Assembly: GCA_023150615.1 (NCBI GenBank) | Contig: JAKLKO010000005.1 | Coordinates: 152,977-216,976 of the forward strand | DNA from: Phycisphaerae bacterium | Lineage (GTDB): Bacteria > Planctomycetota > Phycisphaerae > UBA1845 > UTPLA1 | Direction: 5' to 3' | Length of the DNA: 64,000 nt | Shown: positions 40,369 to 48,885 of the stretch, one piece after another | Numbering within the stretch: the first letter of the stretch is position 1 | Layout of the letters: each line of letters opens with the position of its first letter | The notes under the pieces: model-generated | Told to the model about the DNA's origin: nothing | Databases searched by the model: none | Seen by the model: the letters and a program-made list of their open reading frames with translations, nothing else | Program-made: the position numbers and the translations under genes

Positions 40369-43086
40369 CTATAGCCCGAGCAGGTCCTCGATCGCGCAGA
40401 GTCGGTCCGCGTCGTTCAACACGCCGTCGCCGTTCAGGTCGCCGGCCTGCACGACGCTCGGCGTCGTGATCTCGCCGAACAGCGCACCGATGAACGAGGG
40501 TAGGTCGCGGCCGTCGGTCACGGTGTTGCCGTCCGTGTCGAGCGAGCCCGTGCACGGGCAATCCTCGAGCGCCGTGACGAACGCGCCCCGCCCATGCGTG
40601 AAGGCGACGAGCCGGTTGCCGTGCGGAAAGTCCAGCGTTTCGACGACGGTATGTGCAAGCCCGGCGTTGGCCGGCTGCCACGAGGTGCCGTTGTCATCGC
40701 TCGCGAAGACGCCCAGCTCAGTGCCGACGTAGAGCTGCGTCGGCGTGCACGGCCGGATCGCGATCCAGTGTACAGGGATCTCCGGCACGCCCGCGGCGCT
40801 GAGGCTGTCGATCGACGTCCAGTTCGCCCCGCCGTTGACCGTGCGGAAGATGTGCGCGACGCCGAACGTCGAATAGGTGCAGTACGCCACGTTCGGATCG
40901 GTCCGCTGGACCGCCAGGCTGCTGACGAAGCCGCTCGACGGCAGGCCGTTTGCGGAGTTGAACTCGGTCCAGTTGGGGTCGGCCGCGAGCGCATCAGTCG
41001 TCCGTGCGATCACGCCGTTGTTGAATCCGAGGTAGACGATGTTGCTGTTGCTTGGCGCGACGGCGATGGCCGAGATGCGGCTGCCGAGCGGAAACGTGGT
41101 GCTGCCGCCGAGCCCCCAGTTCGCGGCGCCGTCAAGCGTTCGCCAGACGCGCTGTCCGCCGGTCCAGAGGATCTGCGGATCGGACGGGTCCATCGCGAAC
41201 GGCGTGATGAACAGGCCGTCCGAATCGGTGATGCCGTTCGTGGCATCGAACCAGTTGAAGCCGCCGTCGGTGGATTTGAGGAGGTTGGGGAAGTTCTGGA
41301 ATTCGCCGTACATGGTCAGCGGGTCGGTCGCGTCGATGGCGAAGTATCCGCCGTCGCCGCCGAGCACGTTCAGCCATCCGTCGGGCGTGGCGGTCGAGGT
41401 CACGAGGTTCGTGCCGTTGTCCTGCGTACCGCCGCCGAAGACATCCTCGTGCCGCGCGGCGTCGCCGTGATAGAACTGCGTCACGCCGTAGCCGTTGTTG
41501 AGATCGACCCACGCGATCGTCGGCAGCGGATCGGGCGCAGCGTCGAACGGGCAGTCCTCGACGCTCGTCGCGGCGCGGGCGTTGTCGGTGCGGAAGAGGC
41601 CGCCGTCGTTGCCGACGTACATCGTCTGGTTCGTCGTGCCGTCGTACTGCGGGTGAAAGACGATCGCGTGCTGGTCGGCGTGCGCGAAGTTCGGATCGCC
41701 CTGGCCGAAGAACCAGTAGCTCGCGATGCCGAAGTTCTGCGCGCCGTCGTCGGAGCGGAACAGGTCCACCCCGCCGATCCATACGATGTCGGAGTCGACC
41801 GGATCGACCGCCAGGACCTGGTCGTACCAGCCCTGCGCGAAGTTGCTCGAGCCGAAGCAGCCCAGCCCGAACGACACATTGCTGAGCAGGAACGCGCTGA
41901 GCGGGTTGCCGAAGTTCAACCGCCCGGTCCACGTGTCGCCGCCGTCGGTCGAGCGGAAGACGTTAATCATGCCGCCGGTCGGCGCGGAGTTCCGCGCCAT
42001 CGAGACGTACACGATGTCGTTGTTGCTCGGCGCGACGGCGATCGCCATGCGACCCTGCGTCGAGACGAGCAGATCGCCGGCGGTCCCGAGCTGCGTCCAG
42101 GTCGTCCCGCCGTCGGTCGAGCGGAACAGCCCGTCGGTGTCGAAGCTCCCGAAGGCCGAGAACAGCACGTCGGGATTGCGGTCGGAGCGGATCGCGAGAT
42201 CGGTGCAGCCGACGCTGCTGCCGTTGCTCAACGGCGGCGTGCCGATGAAGTTGGGATTGCTCAGCACGACCGTCCACGTCGCGCCGGCGTCCAGGCTCCG
42301 CCACACGCCGTAGCGCGTGCCCGCGTAGAGGCGGTTGTGGTCGTTCGGGCTGATGACGATGTCGTTGACGCGAAAAAACGCACCGAAAGGAACGCCGCTG
42401 ACCGTGCCGGCCAGTTGGGTCCAGCTCGCGCCGCCGTCGATCGATTTGAAGATCCCCAGTCCGCGCACCGCGTCGGAATTGTTGAAGCCCTCGCCGGTGC
42501 CGGCGTAGAGGATGTTCGGATCGACCGGATCGATCACCAGGCTGCACACCGCGATGTTCAGCAGCAGATCGTCCGTGACCGTCCAGCTCGCCCCGCCGTC
42601 GGCCGACTTCCACACGCCGCCCGCCACGCCGGCGGCGAAGATCGTGCTCGGCGTCGTCGGATGCACGACGATCGCGCGCGTCCGGCCGCCGATGTTGCCC
42701 GGCCCCAGCTCGCTCCAGCCCTGAATGCCGCCCGGCAGCGGTCCGCGCATCCGCTGAAGTGCGGCCTCCCGCTCGACGATCGTCCGTCGCGCGGCCGCAA
42801 GCTGCTCCATCGGCAACTGCGTCTGTCCGGGCCCCAATCGCTGCTCAACGTAAAACGCCTCGGCCTCGGCCGGCTGGTCGAAGCGCTTCGGGCCGGCGCT
42901 GCGGAGCTTCTCGCGCTTGCGCTCAATCCTGGCGATCGCGGCGGCGCGACGCACCGGGTCCAGCGGCGCGGCAGCCGACGACATGTGCGGGCCATCCTTC
43001 GATGCGAAGAGCGGCACGATTCGAAGCGGGTAGACGGCAAACAGAAATGCGAACAGCGCGACGCCGAAGCTCCGACCGAGGGACAT
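40369..43086 (-). CDS. Secreted BNR-repeat (sortilin/GH74-like) protein with dockerin-like C terminus
   Basis: The 905-residue protein starts at ATG 43086 with AAAGGAG about 8 bases upstream. A signal peptide (about 1-28) precedes a coiled-coil-like Arg/Glu-rich segment. From about 125 to 820 it contains many bacterial-neuraminidase/VPS10-type beta-propeller motifs of the SxDGGxSW kind (KSADGGASWT, KSIDGGASWT, RSTDGGTTWT, RSTDGGDTWT, RTVNGGANWT). The C terminus carries dockerin-like repeats (GSLDTDGNTVTDGRD and GDLNGDGVLNDAD). A carbohydrate- or protein-binding propeller on the surface is likely. Catalytic Asp residues of GH74 cannot be assigned. Confidence 0.85.
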   Translation of the reverse strand: MSLGRSFGVALFAFLFAVYPLRIVPLFASKDGPHMSSAAAPLDPVRRAAAIARIERKREKLRSAGPKRFDQPAEAEAFYVEQRLGPGQTQLPMEQLAAARRTIVEREAALQRMRGPLPGGIQGWSELGPGNIGGRTRAIVVHPTTPSTIFAAGVAGGVWKSADGGASWTVTDDLLLNIAVCSLVIDPVDPNILYAGTGEGFNNSDAVRGLGIFKSIDGGASWTQLAGTVSGVPFGAFFRVNDIVISPNDHNRLYAGTRYGVWRSLDAGATWTVVLSNPNFIGTPPLSNGSSVGCTDLAIRSDRNPDVLFSAFGSFDTDGLFRSTDGGTTWTQLGTAGDLLVSTQGRMAIAVAPSNNDIVYVSMARNSAPTGGMINVFRSTDGGDTWTGRLNFGNPLSAFLLSNVSFGLGCFGSSNFAQGWYDQVLAVDPVDSDIVWIGGVDLFRSDDGAQNFGIASYWFFGQGDPNFAHADQHAIVFHPQYDGTTNQTMYVGNDGGLFRTDNARAATSVEDCPFDAAPDPLPTIAWVDLNNGYGVTQFYHGDAARHEDVFGGGTQDNGTNLVTSTATPDGWLNVLGGDGGYFAIDATDPLTMYGEFQNFPNLLKSTDGGFNWFDATNGITDSDGLFITPFAMDPSDPQILWTGGQRVWRTLDGAANWGLGGSTTFPLGSRISAIAVAPSNSNIVYLGFNNGVIARTTDALAADPNWTEFNSANGLPSSGFVSSLAVQRTDPNVAYCTYSTFGVAHIFRTVNGGANWTSIDSLSAAGVPEIPVHWIAIRPCTPTQLYVGTELGVFASDDNGTSWQPANAGLAHTVVETLDFPHGNRLVAFTHGRGAFVTALEDCPCTGSLDTDGNTVTDGRDLPSFIGALFGEITTPSVVQAGDLNGDGVLNDADRLCAIEDLLGL

Positions 43087-43247
43087 GAGGCGACTCCTTT
43101 GAACGTCGGCCCGCGGTCGGAGTCACACGCTCCAGCCGTCCGCGGCTGCGGACGATTCCGGACGATCGGTCGGCGGCCCGTCGCGTACGTCTCCGGCGAG
43201 GTTCCCACTCCGATTCCGATCCAGTATCGCGAATTCGGGGCTGCGAT

Positions 43248-45326
43248 TCAATCCGCGGGCGCGACGACCGACTGCGATCGCGGCGGTTTGCACCACTGGT
43301 CGAGCCAGCCCAGCACGGTTTCGTGCCACAGGATGCTGTTGGCGGGCTTCAGGACCCAGTGATTCTCGTCCGGAAAGTAGAGCAGCTTGCTCGGGATGCC
43401 GCGTCGCTGCAGCGCGGTGAACGTGCTCAGCCCCTGCGTCTCGACCACGCGAAAGTCCAGCGCGCCATGAATCACGAGCATCGGTGTCTTCCAGTTCTTC
43501 ACGAAGTTCAGCGGATTCTGCTTTTCGTAGCCTTCGGGATTGTCCCACGGCGTCCCGAGATGGTCCCACTCCGGGAACCACAACTCCTCCGTGTCGAAAT
43601 ACGCCATCCGCTCGCACAGATTGCCATCGTGGCACACCAGGCAGCGGAAGCGATCGGGCCAGTTGCCCGCGATCCAGTTGATCATGTATCCGCCGTAGCT
43701 CGCGCCGAGCGCCGCGACGTTCGTGCCATCCATCCACGGATAGCGCTCCAGCGCTGCGGCCAGACCCTTCTGCAGATCGACCAGCGGCTTGCCGCCCCAG
43801 TCACCGCGGATCGAGTCGCAGAACGCCTGGCCGTAGCCGCTCGAGCCGTGAAAGTCGACCATGACGGCCGCATAGCCCGCGCCGGCGTAGGCCTGCGGAT
43901 TCCAGCGGTAGTGGAAGTGATTGCCGAACGAGCCTTGCGGTCCGCCGTGGATCAGAAACGCGACCGGGTACTTCTTCGAGGCGTCGAAGTCGACCGGCTT
44001 CACGACGTATGCGTACACGGTCTCGTCGTTCCAGCCCTTGAACGTGAACTGCTCTGCCTCGCCCATCCGCGCGCTCGCGAGCTTGTCAACGTTCAGACGC
44101 GTGATCGGCGAGACCTCGCCGCCGTCCGGACGGACGCTGATCAGCTCCGCCGGACTGCGCAGGTCGTCGCGACTGAAGACGATCCGGTCGCCCGCGACGA
44201 CCGGCGACGCGATCTGCCCTTCCGCGGCGAGCGTCCGAATCTGCCGCGACGTCACGTCGATCGCAAAGAGCGGATGCTGGCCGAGGTGGTCGGCGGTCGT
44301 GTAGATCGTCCGGCCATCCTTCGACCACACGAGGTCGCCCGCCGAATGGTCCCAATCGCTCGTGAGCGGTCGCGCGGCCCCGTCCGGCCAGTCGCGGAGC
44401 ATGATCGTGAGCTTGTCGGCCTCGTAGCCGGGCCGCGCCATGGCGAGGTAGGCGAGCGACTTCCCATCGGGCGAGAACGTCGGACGCGTGTCGAGGGCCT
44501 GGTTGTCCGCCGTCAGGCAGCGCGGCTTCGCGGAGCCGTCGATCGGCGCGACAAACAGATCGCCGTTCGTTGACCACGCCTCCTCGCGCCCGGCGTTCCG
44601 CGAGGCGAAGACGATCGACGCGCCGTCGGGCGTGAAGGCAATCTCCTCCGGTCCGCCGAACGGTTTCATCGTCGCGTCCATATCCAGCCCGGCGATGACG
44701 TCGACCGCCGCCCCGCCCTCCAGCGGCATGACGAACAGGTGCGTCCGCCGGCCATCCTTCCACGCATCCCAGTGGCGGACGAAGAGCCGGTCATAGATTC
44801 GCCCGCTGGACTTGCTCTTCGCGATCTCGTCCAACCGCGACTTCGTCTCGTCGGGCGACTTGGCATCGACGAACACGTCCATCGTGAAGGCGACGTGCGT
44901 GCCGCGCCGCGAGAGCACGAGGTTGTCCACGTCGAGCGGCTGCCGGCTGACCTGCGCGGCCTCGCCGCCGTCCGGGTCGATCTTCCAGATCTGCGATGAG
45001 CCGCTGCGGGTCGAGAGGAAGTAGATCGTCCGGCCGTCGGCGCTCCAGCGCGGGCTGGAGTCGGCGTCGGGATGCGACGTGAGTTGTCGCAGGTTCGTTC
45101 CATCGCTGTCGACGATCCACAGGTCGGTGCGGCCCTTGTTCGCATCGAGGTCCGTCACGCGACGCACGAAGACGATCCGCCGGCCGTCCGGCGAGCCTTG
45201 CGGATCCGAGAGTCGGTCCATTGCGACCATGTCGTGCACGGAGAAGGGGTGCGAATCGGCGGCATCAAGCCGCGCCGTCGTCACGATCAGGGCGCACCAG
45301 AGCGCCGGCCGGGCGAATCGGAGCAT
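43248..45326 (-). CDS. Exported S9-family prolyl oligopeptidase / dipeptidyl peptidase
   Basis: The 692-residue protein starts at ATG 45326 with AGGAGG about 7 bases upstream. It has a signal peptide (about 1-22). The N-terminal beta-propeller (about 30-430) has TolB/WD40-like repeats such as SPDGRRIVFV, SADGRTIYFLS and SPDGKSLAYLA. The alpha/beta-hydrolase domain has oxyanion HGGPQGSFG, the nucleophile in ALGASYGGYM, Asp in VIHGALDFRV and His in PDENHWV. It cleaves peptides in the periplasm, probably like DPP5 or acylaminoacyl peptidase. Monocistronic. It lies 161 bases upstream of the BNR gene on the same strand. Confidence 0.93.
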   Translation of the reverse strand: MLRFARPALWCALIVTTARLDAADSHPFSVHDMVAMDRLSDPQGSPDGRRIVFVRRVTDLDANKGRTDLWIVDSDGTNLRQLTSHPDADSSPRWSADGRTIYFLSTRSGSSQIWKIDPDGGEAAQVSRQPLDVDNLVLSRRGTHVAFTMDVFVDAKSPDETKSRLDEIAKSKSSGRIYDRLFVRHWDAWKDGRRTHLFVMPLEGGAAVDVIAGLDMDATMKPFGGPEEIAFTPDGASIVFASRNAGREEAWSTNGDLFVAPIDGSAKPRCLTADNQALDTRPTFSPDGKSLAYLAMARPGYEADKLTIMLRDWPDGAARPLTSDWDHSAGDLVWSKDGRTIYTTADHLGQHPLFAIDVTSRQIRTLAAEGQIASPVVAGDRIVFSRDDLRSPAELISVRPDGGEVSPITRLNVDKLASARMGEAEQFTFKGWNDETVYAYVVKPVDFDASKKYPVAFLIHGGPQGSFGNHFHYRWNPQAYAGAGYAAVMVDFHGSSGYGQAFCDSIRGDWGGKPLVDLQKGLAAALERYPWMDGTNVAALGASYGGYMINWIAGNWPDRFRCLVCHDGNLCERMAYFDTEELWFPEWDHLGTPWDNPEGYEKQNPLNFVKNWKTPMLVIHGALDFRVVETQGLSTFTALQRRGIPSKLLYFPDENHWVLKPANSILWHETVLGWLDQWCKPPRSQSVVAPAD

Positions 45327-45424
45327 GCGAAAACCTCCTGTAGCTCGCGGAAAGACCCTTCAGCCCGCCTCGCAGTATCGCGGGCCGATTGCCGTGCGAC
45401 AAGCGCCACACGAGCTTCGGCCGG

Positions 45425-45910
45425 TCAATTCGCGTCGTTCGTCAGCAGCCCCAGGTAGTCGTGATACGCATACGCGCGATCGCGCGCCCGGCCCGTCGTC
45501 TCGCGGAACACGCGTGAATTCACCAGCTCGGCGATCGCCCTGGCCGCCGTGGGCTTGGTCGTTCTCAGCAGCCGCGTGGCCCTGGCCAGCGTCATGATCG
45601 CGTGCGTGGGGAGTCGGTCGAACGGCCGGATCGCGGGGATCGTCACCTGGTTGCGAACGAGCAGCCGCGCGCGATCATCGCTGATCAGCCGAAACAACCG
45701 CCGCGCGACGGCCACGCCGTCGTTGGCGGCCTCGCGCACGCACTCCAGGTAGAACGCCGTCCAGCCCTCCCAATCGCCTTTCGTGCGAACAGCCAGCAGC
45801 CGGTCGGAGTATTCCTGCTGTCGCCGCCGGAGCGCCAGGCTCAGGTACAGGAGCGGCGTCTCGAGCACGCCCCAGTGCTCCAGCAGCAGCGTGATCAGCA
45901 GGCGCCCGAT
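45425..45910 (-). pseudogene. 5'-truncated fic gene (C-terminal remnant of a Fic-domain AMPylase)
   Basis: From 45910 the minus-strand frame reads IGRLLITLLLEHWGVLETP, then LYLSLALRRRQQEYSDRLLAV, GDWEGWTAFYLECV and a winged-helix-like end (KPTAARAIAELVNSRVF). This is the standard C-terminal part of Fic proteins immediately after the catalytic HPFxDGNGR motif. Upstream of 45910 the frame gives PPP, Arg residues and then a stop at 45935-45937. The Fic motif and everything before it are absent. The intact Ser/Thr kinase gene begins its last codons 11 bases further on. The junction is a G6 run (45911-45916). The remnant (161 residues) could still be translated from GTG 45868, but it cannot AMPylate. 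Confidence 0.78.
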
Positions 45911-45920
45911 GGGGGGCGGC

Positions 45921-46751
45921 CTACGCCGACTGGCTCATCCGCCCGTGGCAGACCTCGAGCCGGTCCTTGACGAGCTCCATGTTGGCGGGCCGATCGCTGC
46001 GATCGGGTTCGAGGCAGTCCTCGATGAGCTTGAGCAGCGCCGAGTCGAGCTGCTCGTGGCGCTCGCCGCGGTCGAACGTCCGTCGCTCCATCACCACCCG
46101 CCCCCCGCGCCGCACGCTGGTGGAGTTCAGTTCCGTCTGCGTTGGCTTGCCGAGGAACACGAGGTGCATCGTCGCGCCGAAACCGAAGACATCCGTCCGT
46201 GGATCGAGCGGCTCGCGCGAGACCTGCTCGGGTGCGATGAAGTCGGCCGTGCCCTGAATCCGTTCCTTGCGGTGCCAGATCGGGCAGCTCTGCCCGAAGT
46301 CGATCAGCGTCGGCCGACCGTTCGATGCGCACAGGATGTTCGCCGGCTTGAGGTCGGCGTGAACGAAGCCGCGGCGATGCAGGTCCGCCAGTCCGTCGGC
46401 GACGTGCCAGAAGTTCTTGATGATGCCGCGGATCGACGCCGTGTCGGACCATTGCGTCAGCGGGACGCCGTCCACGTAGCGGAGCAGGATGTACGCCTCC
46501 ACCGCGCGGAGCCGCCTGCGAACGATGCCGAACTCGATCGACTGGCGCAGCGCGCGGTGCGTGTTGTGCTGGCCGACCTCGAACTCGTTCTTCATCTGCC
46601 GAATCTGCGAGTCCCAGTTCGGCGCCGAGGCGAGCACCGACTTGCGGCAGTAGTGCTCGCTCGTCTTGAGGCTGCGAACGAGCGTAGCGCGGGTATTGGC
46701 CCCCGTGCCGAGGTCGCGGACGAAAACCAGATCGTCGGCAATCCTTCCCAT
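45921..46751 (-). CDS. Compact Hanks-type Ser/Thr protein kinase
   Basis: The 276-residue soluble kinase has no transmembrane or sensor domain. The N lobe has a weak glycine loop (LGTGANTRATLV) and the candidate ATP lysine in YCRKSVL. The hinge is AYILLRYVDG. The catalytic loop FVHADLKPANIL and the metal motif LIDFGQSC are complete, followed by the activation-segment end GTADFIAPEQ and the APE-like helix DVFGFGATMH. The C-terminal RPANMELVKDRLE is typical. It is flanked downstream by the broken fic gene. No partner phosphatase is visible. Confidence 0.88.
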   Translation of the reverse strand: MGRIADDLVFVRDLGTGANTRATLVRSLKTSEHYCRKSVLASAPNWDSQIRQMKNEFEVGQHNTHRALRQSIEFGIVRRRLRAVEAYILLRYVDGVPLTQWSDTASIRGIIKNFWHVADGLADLHRRGFVHADLKPANILCASNGRPTLIDFGQSCPIWHRKERIQGTADFIAPEQVSREPLDPRTDVFGFGATMHLVFLGKPTQTELNSTSVRRGGRVVMERRTFDRGERHEQLDSALLKLIEDCLEPDRSDRPANMELVKDRLEVCHGRMSQSA

Positions 46752-47048
46752 GCCGTTCGGCCCGCATGGACGATCAGAAGACGAACGTCTCCGGATCGTC
46801 CGTGCTTCTCTGACCGCATTCTAGACGCCCCCCAGGTGTCAATCGCCCGGTCGTCGGTTCTTTCCGCCGCGACCGGTACCCACGCAGTGCGTACAAATCT
46901 GGGAGCGGAAAGCTGGGTCATATTGCCCGGCAACCGCCGGCTCCGGCCGTCCGAGAGCGGATTTCACAATGGCACGGCGGATGCAATGTCCGAGAACGCG
47001 GGTCGCCGGGAGTTCTCGCGATCGCCGGGACCCGCAGGAGAGGCGGTC

Positions 47049-47210
47049 ATGTCGGTTCAACCCACGCTCCAGACGCGAGCCTTCGACTGGCGGGCGGCGC
47101 TGCATCGGATCGGCGAGATGATCGCCCGCGCGTGGCGGGCCGTGTTTACGCGGTCGCATGCGACCGCGCGACGCGAGTCGATGGACCTGCCCTGCTATTA
47201 CGTCGAGTAG
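47049..47210 (+). CDS. Putative 53-residue small protein
   Basis: ATG 47049 follows AGGAGAGG about 7 bases upstream. The peptide reads MSVQPTLQTRAFDWRAALHR, then an amphipathic basic helix (IGEMIARAWRAVFTR) and a tail ending LPCYYVE. No family is recognised. The good ribosome site, codon use like that of its neighbours and the position in an otherwise empty gap favour a gene. It faces the beta-glucosidase end, 33 bases away. Confidence 0.5.
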   Translation: MSVQPTLQTRAFDWRAALHRIGEMIARAWRAVFTRSHATARRESMDLPCYYVE

Positions 47211-47243
47211 TCGCTTGGATCGCCGCGCGGCGGGACGCACGGA

Positions 47244-48683
47244 TCAGTCGCGGTTGTTGTTGATCGCCGCGATGATCTCGGCGAAGGCGGCGGCGCTCGG
47301 CCGCATCGTCCGCTCGAGCGTCTCGTAGTTGACTTCGTAAAGCCCGAAGCGCGGCGTGAAGCCCTTCTCCCACTCGAAATTGTCCGTCAGCGACCAGTAC
47401 ACGTACCCGAGCACCGGCACATCCGGCCGATCGCGCATGAACCGCGACATCTCCGCCAGGTGGTCGTGGATGTAGTCGGGGCGCAGCTCGTCGGTCTCGT
47501 CGGCGATGCCGTTCTCGGTGACGATGATCGGCAGGCCGAACTGCGCGACGAAGTTGATGGAATCGTAAAGGCCCTTCGGGTAGACCTCGATGCCGAGCGA
47601 GCTGCGCACCACGCCCGGGTACTGGTCGATCACGAGCCCGCCGCGCAGCGGGTCGATCCGCATGAGTTGCCGGCTGTAGTAGTTGATGCCGATGAAGTCC
47701 AGCGTGCCCTGAAACAGCGGGAACTCCTCGACGATCTCCGGACCGAACGGCAGCCGCAGGTCGATGATCCCGGTGCGGTCGGCCACGAACCAGAAGGCGT
47801 TCGAAAACGTGCTGATGGCCGTCGCGATCGTCGCCTCAATCGGGTTCCACGGATTGTACGGCTCGAACGGCACCACGAGGTGCGCGATGCCGACCTCGGC
47901 CGGCGATCCATCGCCGTCAGCGTCGACGTCGTCGTGATCCTTGATGATGTGATACGCCTCGGCGTGCGCCTTCATCAGGTTCGCCAGGACGCGCAGCGAC
48001 AGCGGAAAGTCGAGCTTGCCCGGTGGAAAGACACCGCGCGACCAGCCGTGAAACGCAAAGACCTCGGGCTCGTTGACCGTGATCCACCAGTCCACGTCGC
48101 CTTTCCAGCGATCGACCGCGAACTGCGTCAGCTTCTTGAAGTCCTCGATCGCTTGCCCCGAGCCCCAGCGGTCCTGGTCCGTCAGCCACGCCGGCATCGA
48201 GAAGTGATGCAGCGTCACCATCGGCCGGATCTTCCGCGCCGCCATGGCCGCGAACATCGCGTCGTAACGCGCCACGGCGTCCGGATCGGGCTGCGACATC
48301 CCGGGTTGCGGATAGAGCCGCGCCCAGTTCAGCGAGAAGCGATACGTGTTCAGGTTCAGCGCCACCAGCCGGTCGAGGTCCTCCTCGTACCGGTTCCAGT
48401 GATCGGTCGCCAGCCCGCTCGGCTGGCCCGAACGCACGCGCCCGGCCTGCTCCCACGCCCACCAGTCACTGTGCACGTCGTTGCCCTCGACCTGGTGCGC
48501 CGAACTCGCCGCGCCCCACATGAAGTTCCGCGGGAAGACCGTTGGATCGATCCGGCCGATGACCGGCCGGTCCGCAAACGGCGGCAGGCCGGGAATGCCG
48601 GTCAGGCACGCGAGGCTGAGACAGATGGTCGGTACGGCGATGGCCAGGGCCTTGAGCGGGATACGTCCGAACGGATTTCGCAT
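47244..48683 (-). CDS. GH1 beta-glucosidase with N-terminal signal
   Basis: The 479-residue enzyme starts at ATG 48683 (AGGA about 11 bases upstream); ATG 48695 is an in-frame alternative. A signal segment (about 10-30) ends near SLAC, a poor lipobox, so secretion or weak lipidation is possible. The GH1 core starts with FPRNFMWGAASSAHQVEGN. The acid/base Glu is in ITVNEPEV (about 210), and the nucleophile Glu in IIVTENGIAD (about 395). An aglycone-site block, LTDNFEWEKGFTPRFGLYEV, lies close to the end. It hydrolyses beta-glucosides outside the cytoplasm. GH1 enzymes are more often cytosolic, so export is notable. Confidence 0.9.
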   Translation of the reverse strand: MRNPFGRIPLKALAIAVPTICLSLACLTGIPGLPPFADRPVIGRIDPTVFPRNFMWGAASSAHQVEGNDVHSDWWAWEQAGRVRSGQPSGLATDHWNRYEEDLDRLVALNLNTYRFSLNWARLYPQPGMSQPDPDAVARYDAMFAAMAARKIRPMVTLHHFSMPAWLTDQDRWGSGQAIEDFKKLTQFAVDRWKGDVDWWITVNEPEVFAFHGWSRGVFPPGKLDFPLSLRVLANLMKAHAEAYHIIKDHDDVDADGDGSPAEVGIAHLVVPFEPYNPWNPIEATIATAISTFSNAFWFVADRTGIIDLRLPFGPEIVEEFPLFQGTLDFIGINYYSRQLMRIDPLRGGLVIDQYPGVVRSSLGIEVYPKGLYDSINFVAQFGLPIIVTENGIADETDELRPDYIHDHLAEMSRFMRDRPDVPVLGYVYWSLTDNFEWEKGFTPRFGLYEVNYETLERTMRPSAAAFAEIIAAINNNRD

Positions 48684-48760
48684 GCGACGGTGCATCCTGA
48701 TCTCGCGAGGAATCCGTGCCGATCATCGGCCGAGCGCCGCGGGCCGATGGCACGGGCGGA

Positions 48761-48789
48761 ATGATAGCATGCCTCCGGCGGTGTGAAAA
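48761..48789 (-). promoter_or_regulatory. Putative promoter of the beta-glucosidase gene
   Basis: On the minus strand TTTTCA (48789-48784), a 17-base spacer and TATCAT (48766-48761). The predicted start is about 70 bases upstream of the ATG. Confidence 0.42.
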
Positions 48790-48885
48790 GCCCCGCGCCG
48801 CGCGGCCCGAAGCTACGACACATGGACGCCCTTTTGCGCCTCCGATACCATCGAAACGCTCGAATCTGCCGCTAGCGGGCCGAAC

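Noticed and set aside
40594..43362. Open frame of more than 900 codons opposite the BNR protein gene
   Set aside because: The real gene is on the minus strand, with signal peptide, BNR motifs and dockerin-like end. The plus frame is an Arg/Val/Glu-rich shadow.
45783..47210. Long plus-strand frame ending at the small protein
   Set aside because: Most of it is antisense to the kinase and fic remnant. Only the last 53 codons, with their own ribosome site, look real.
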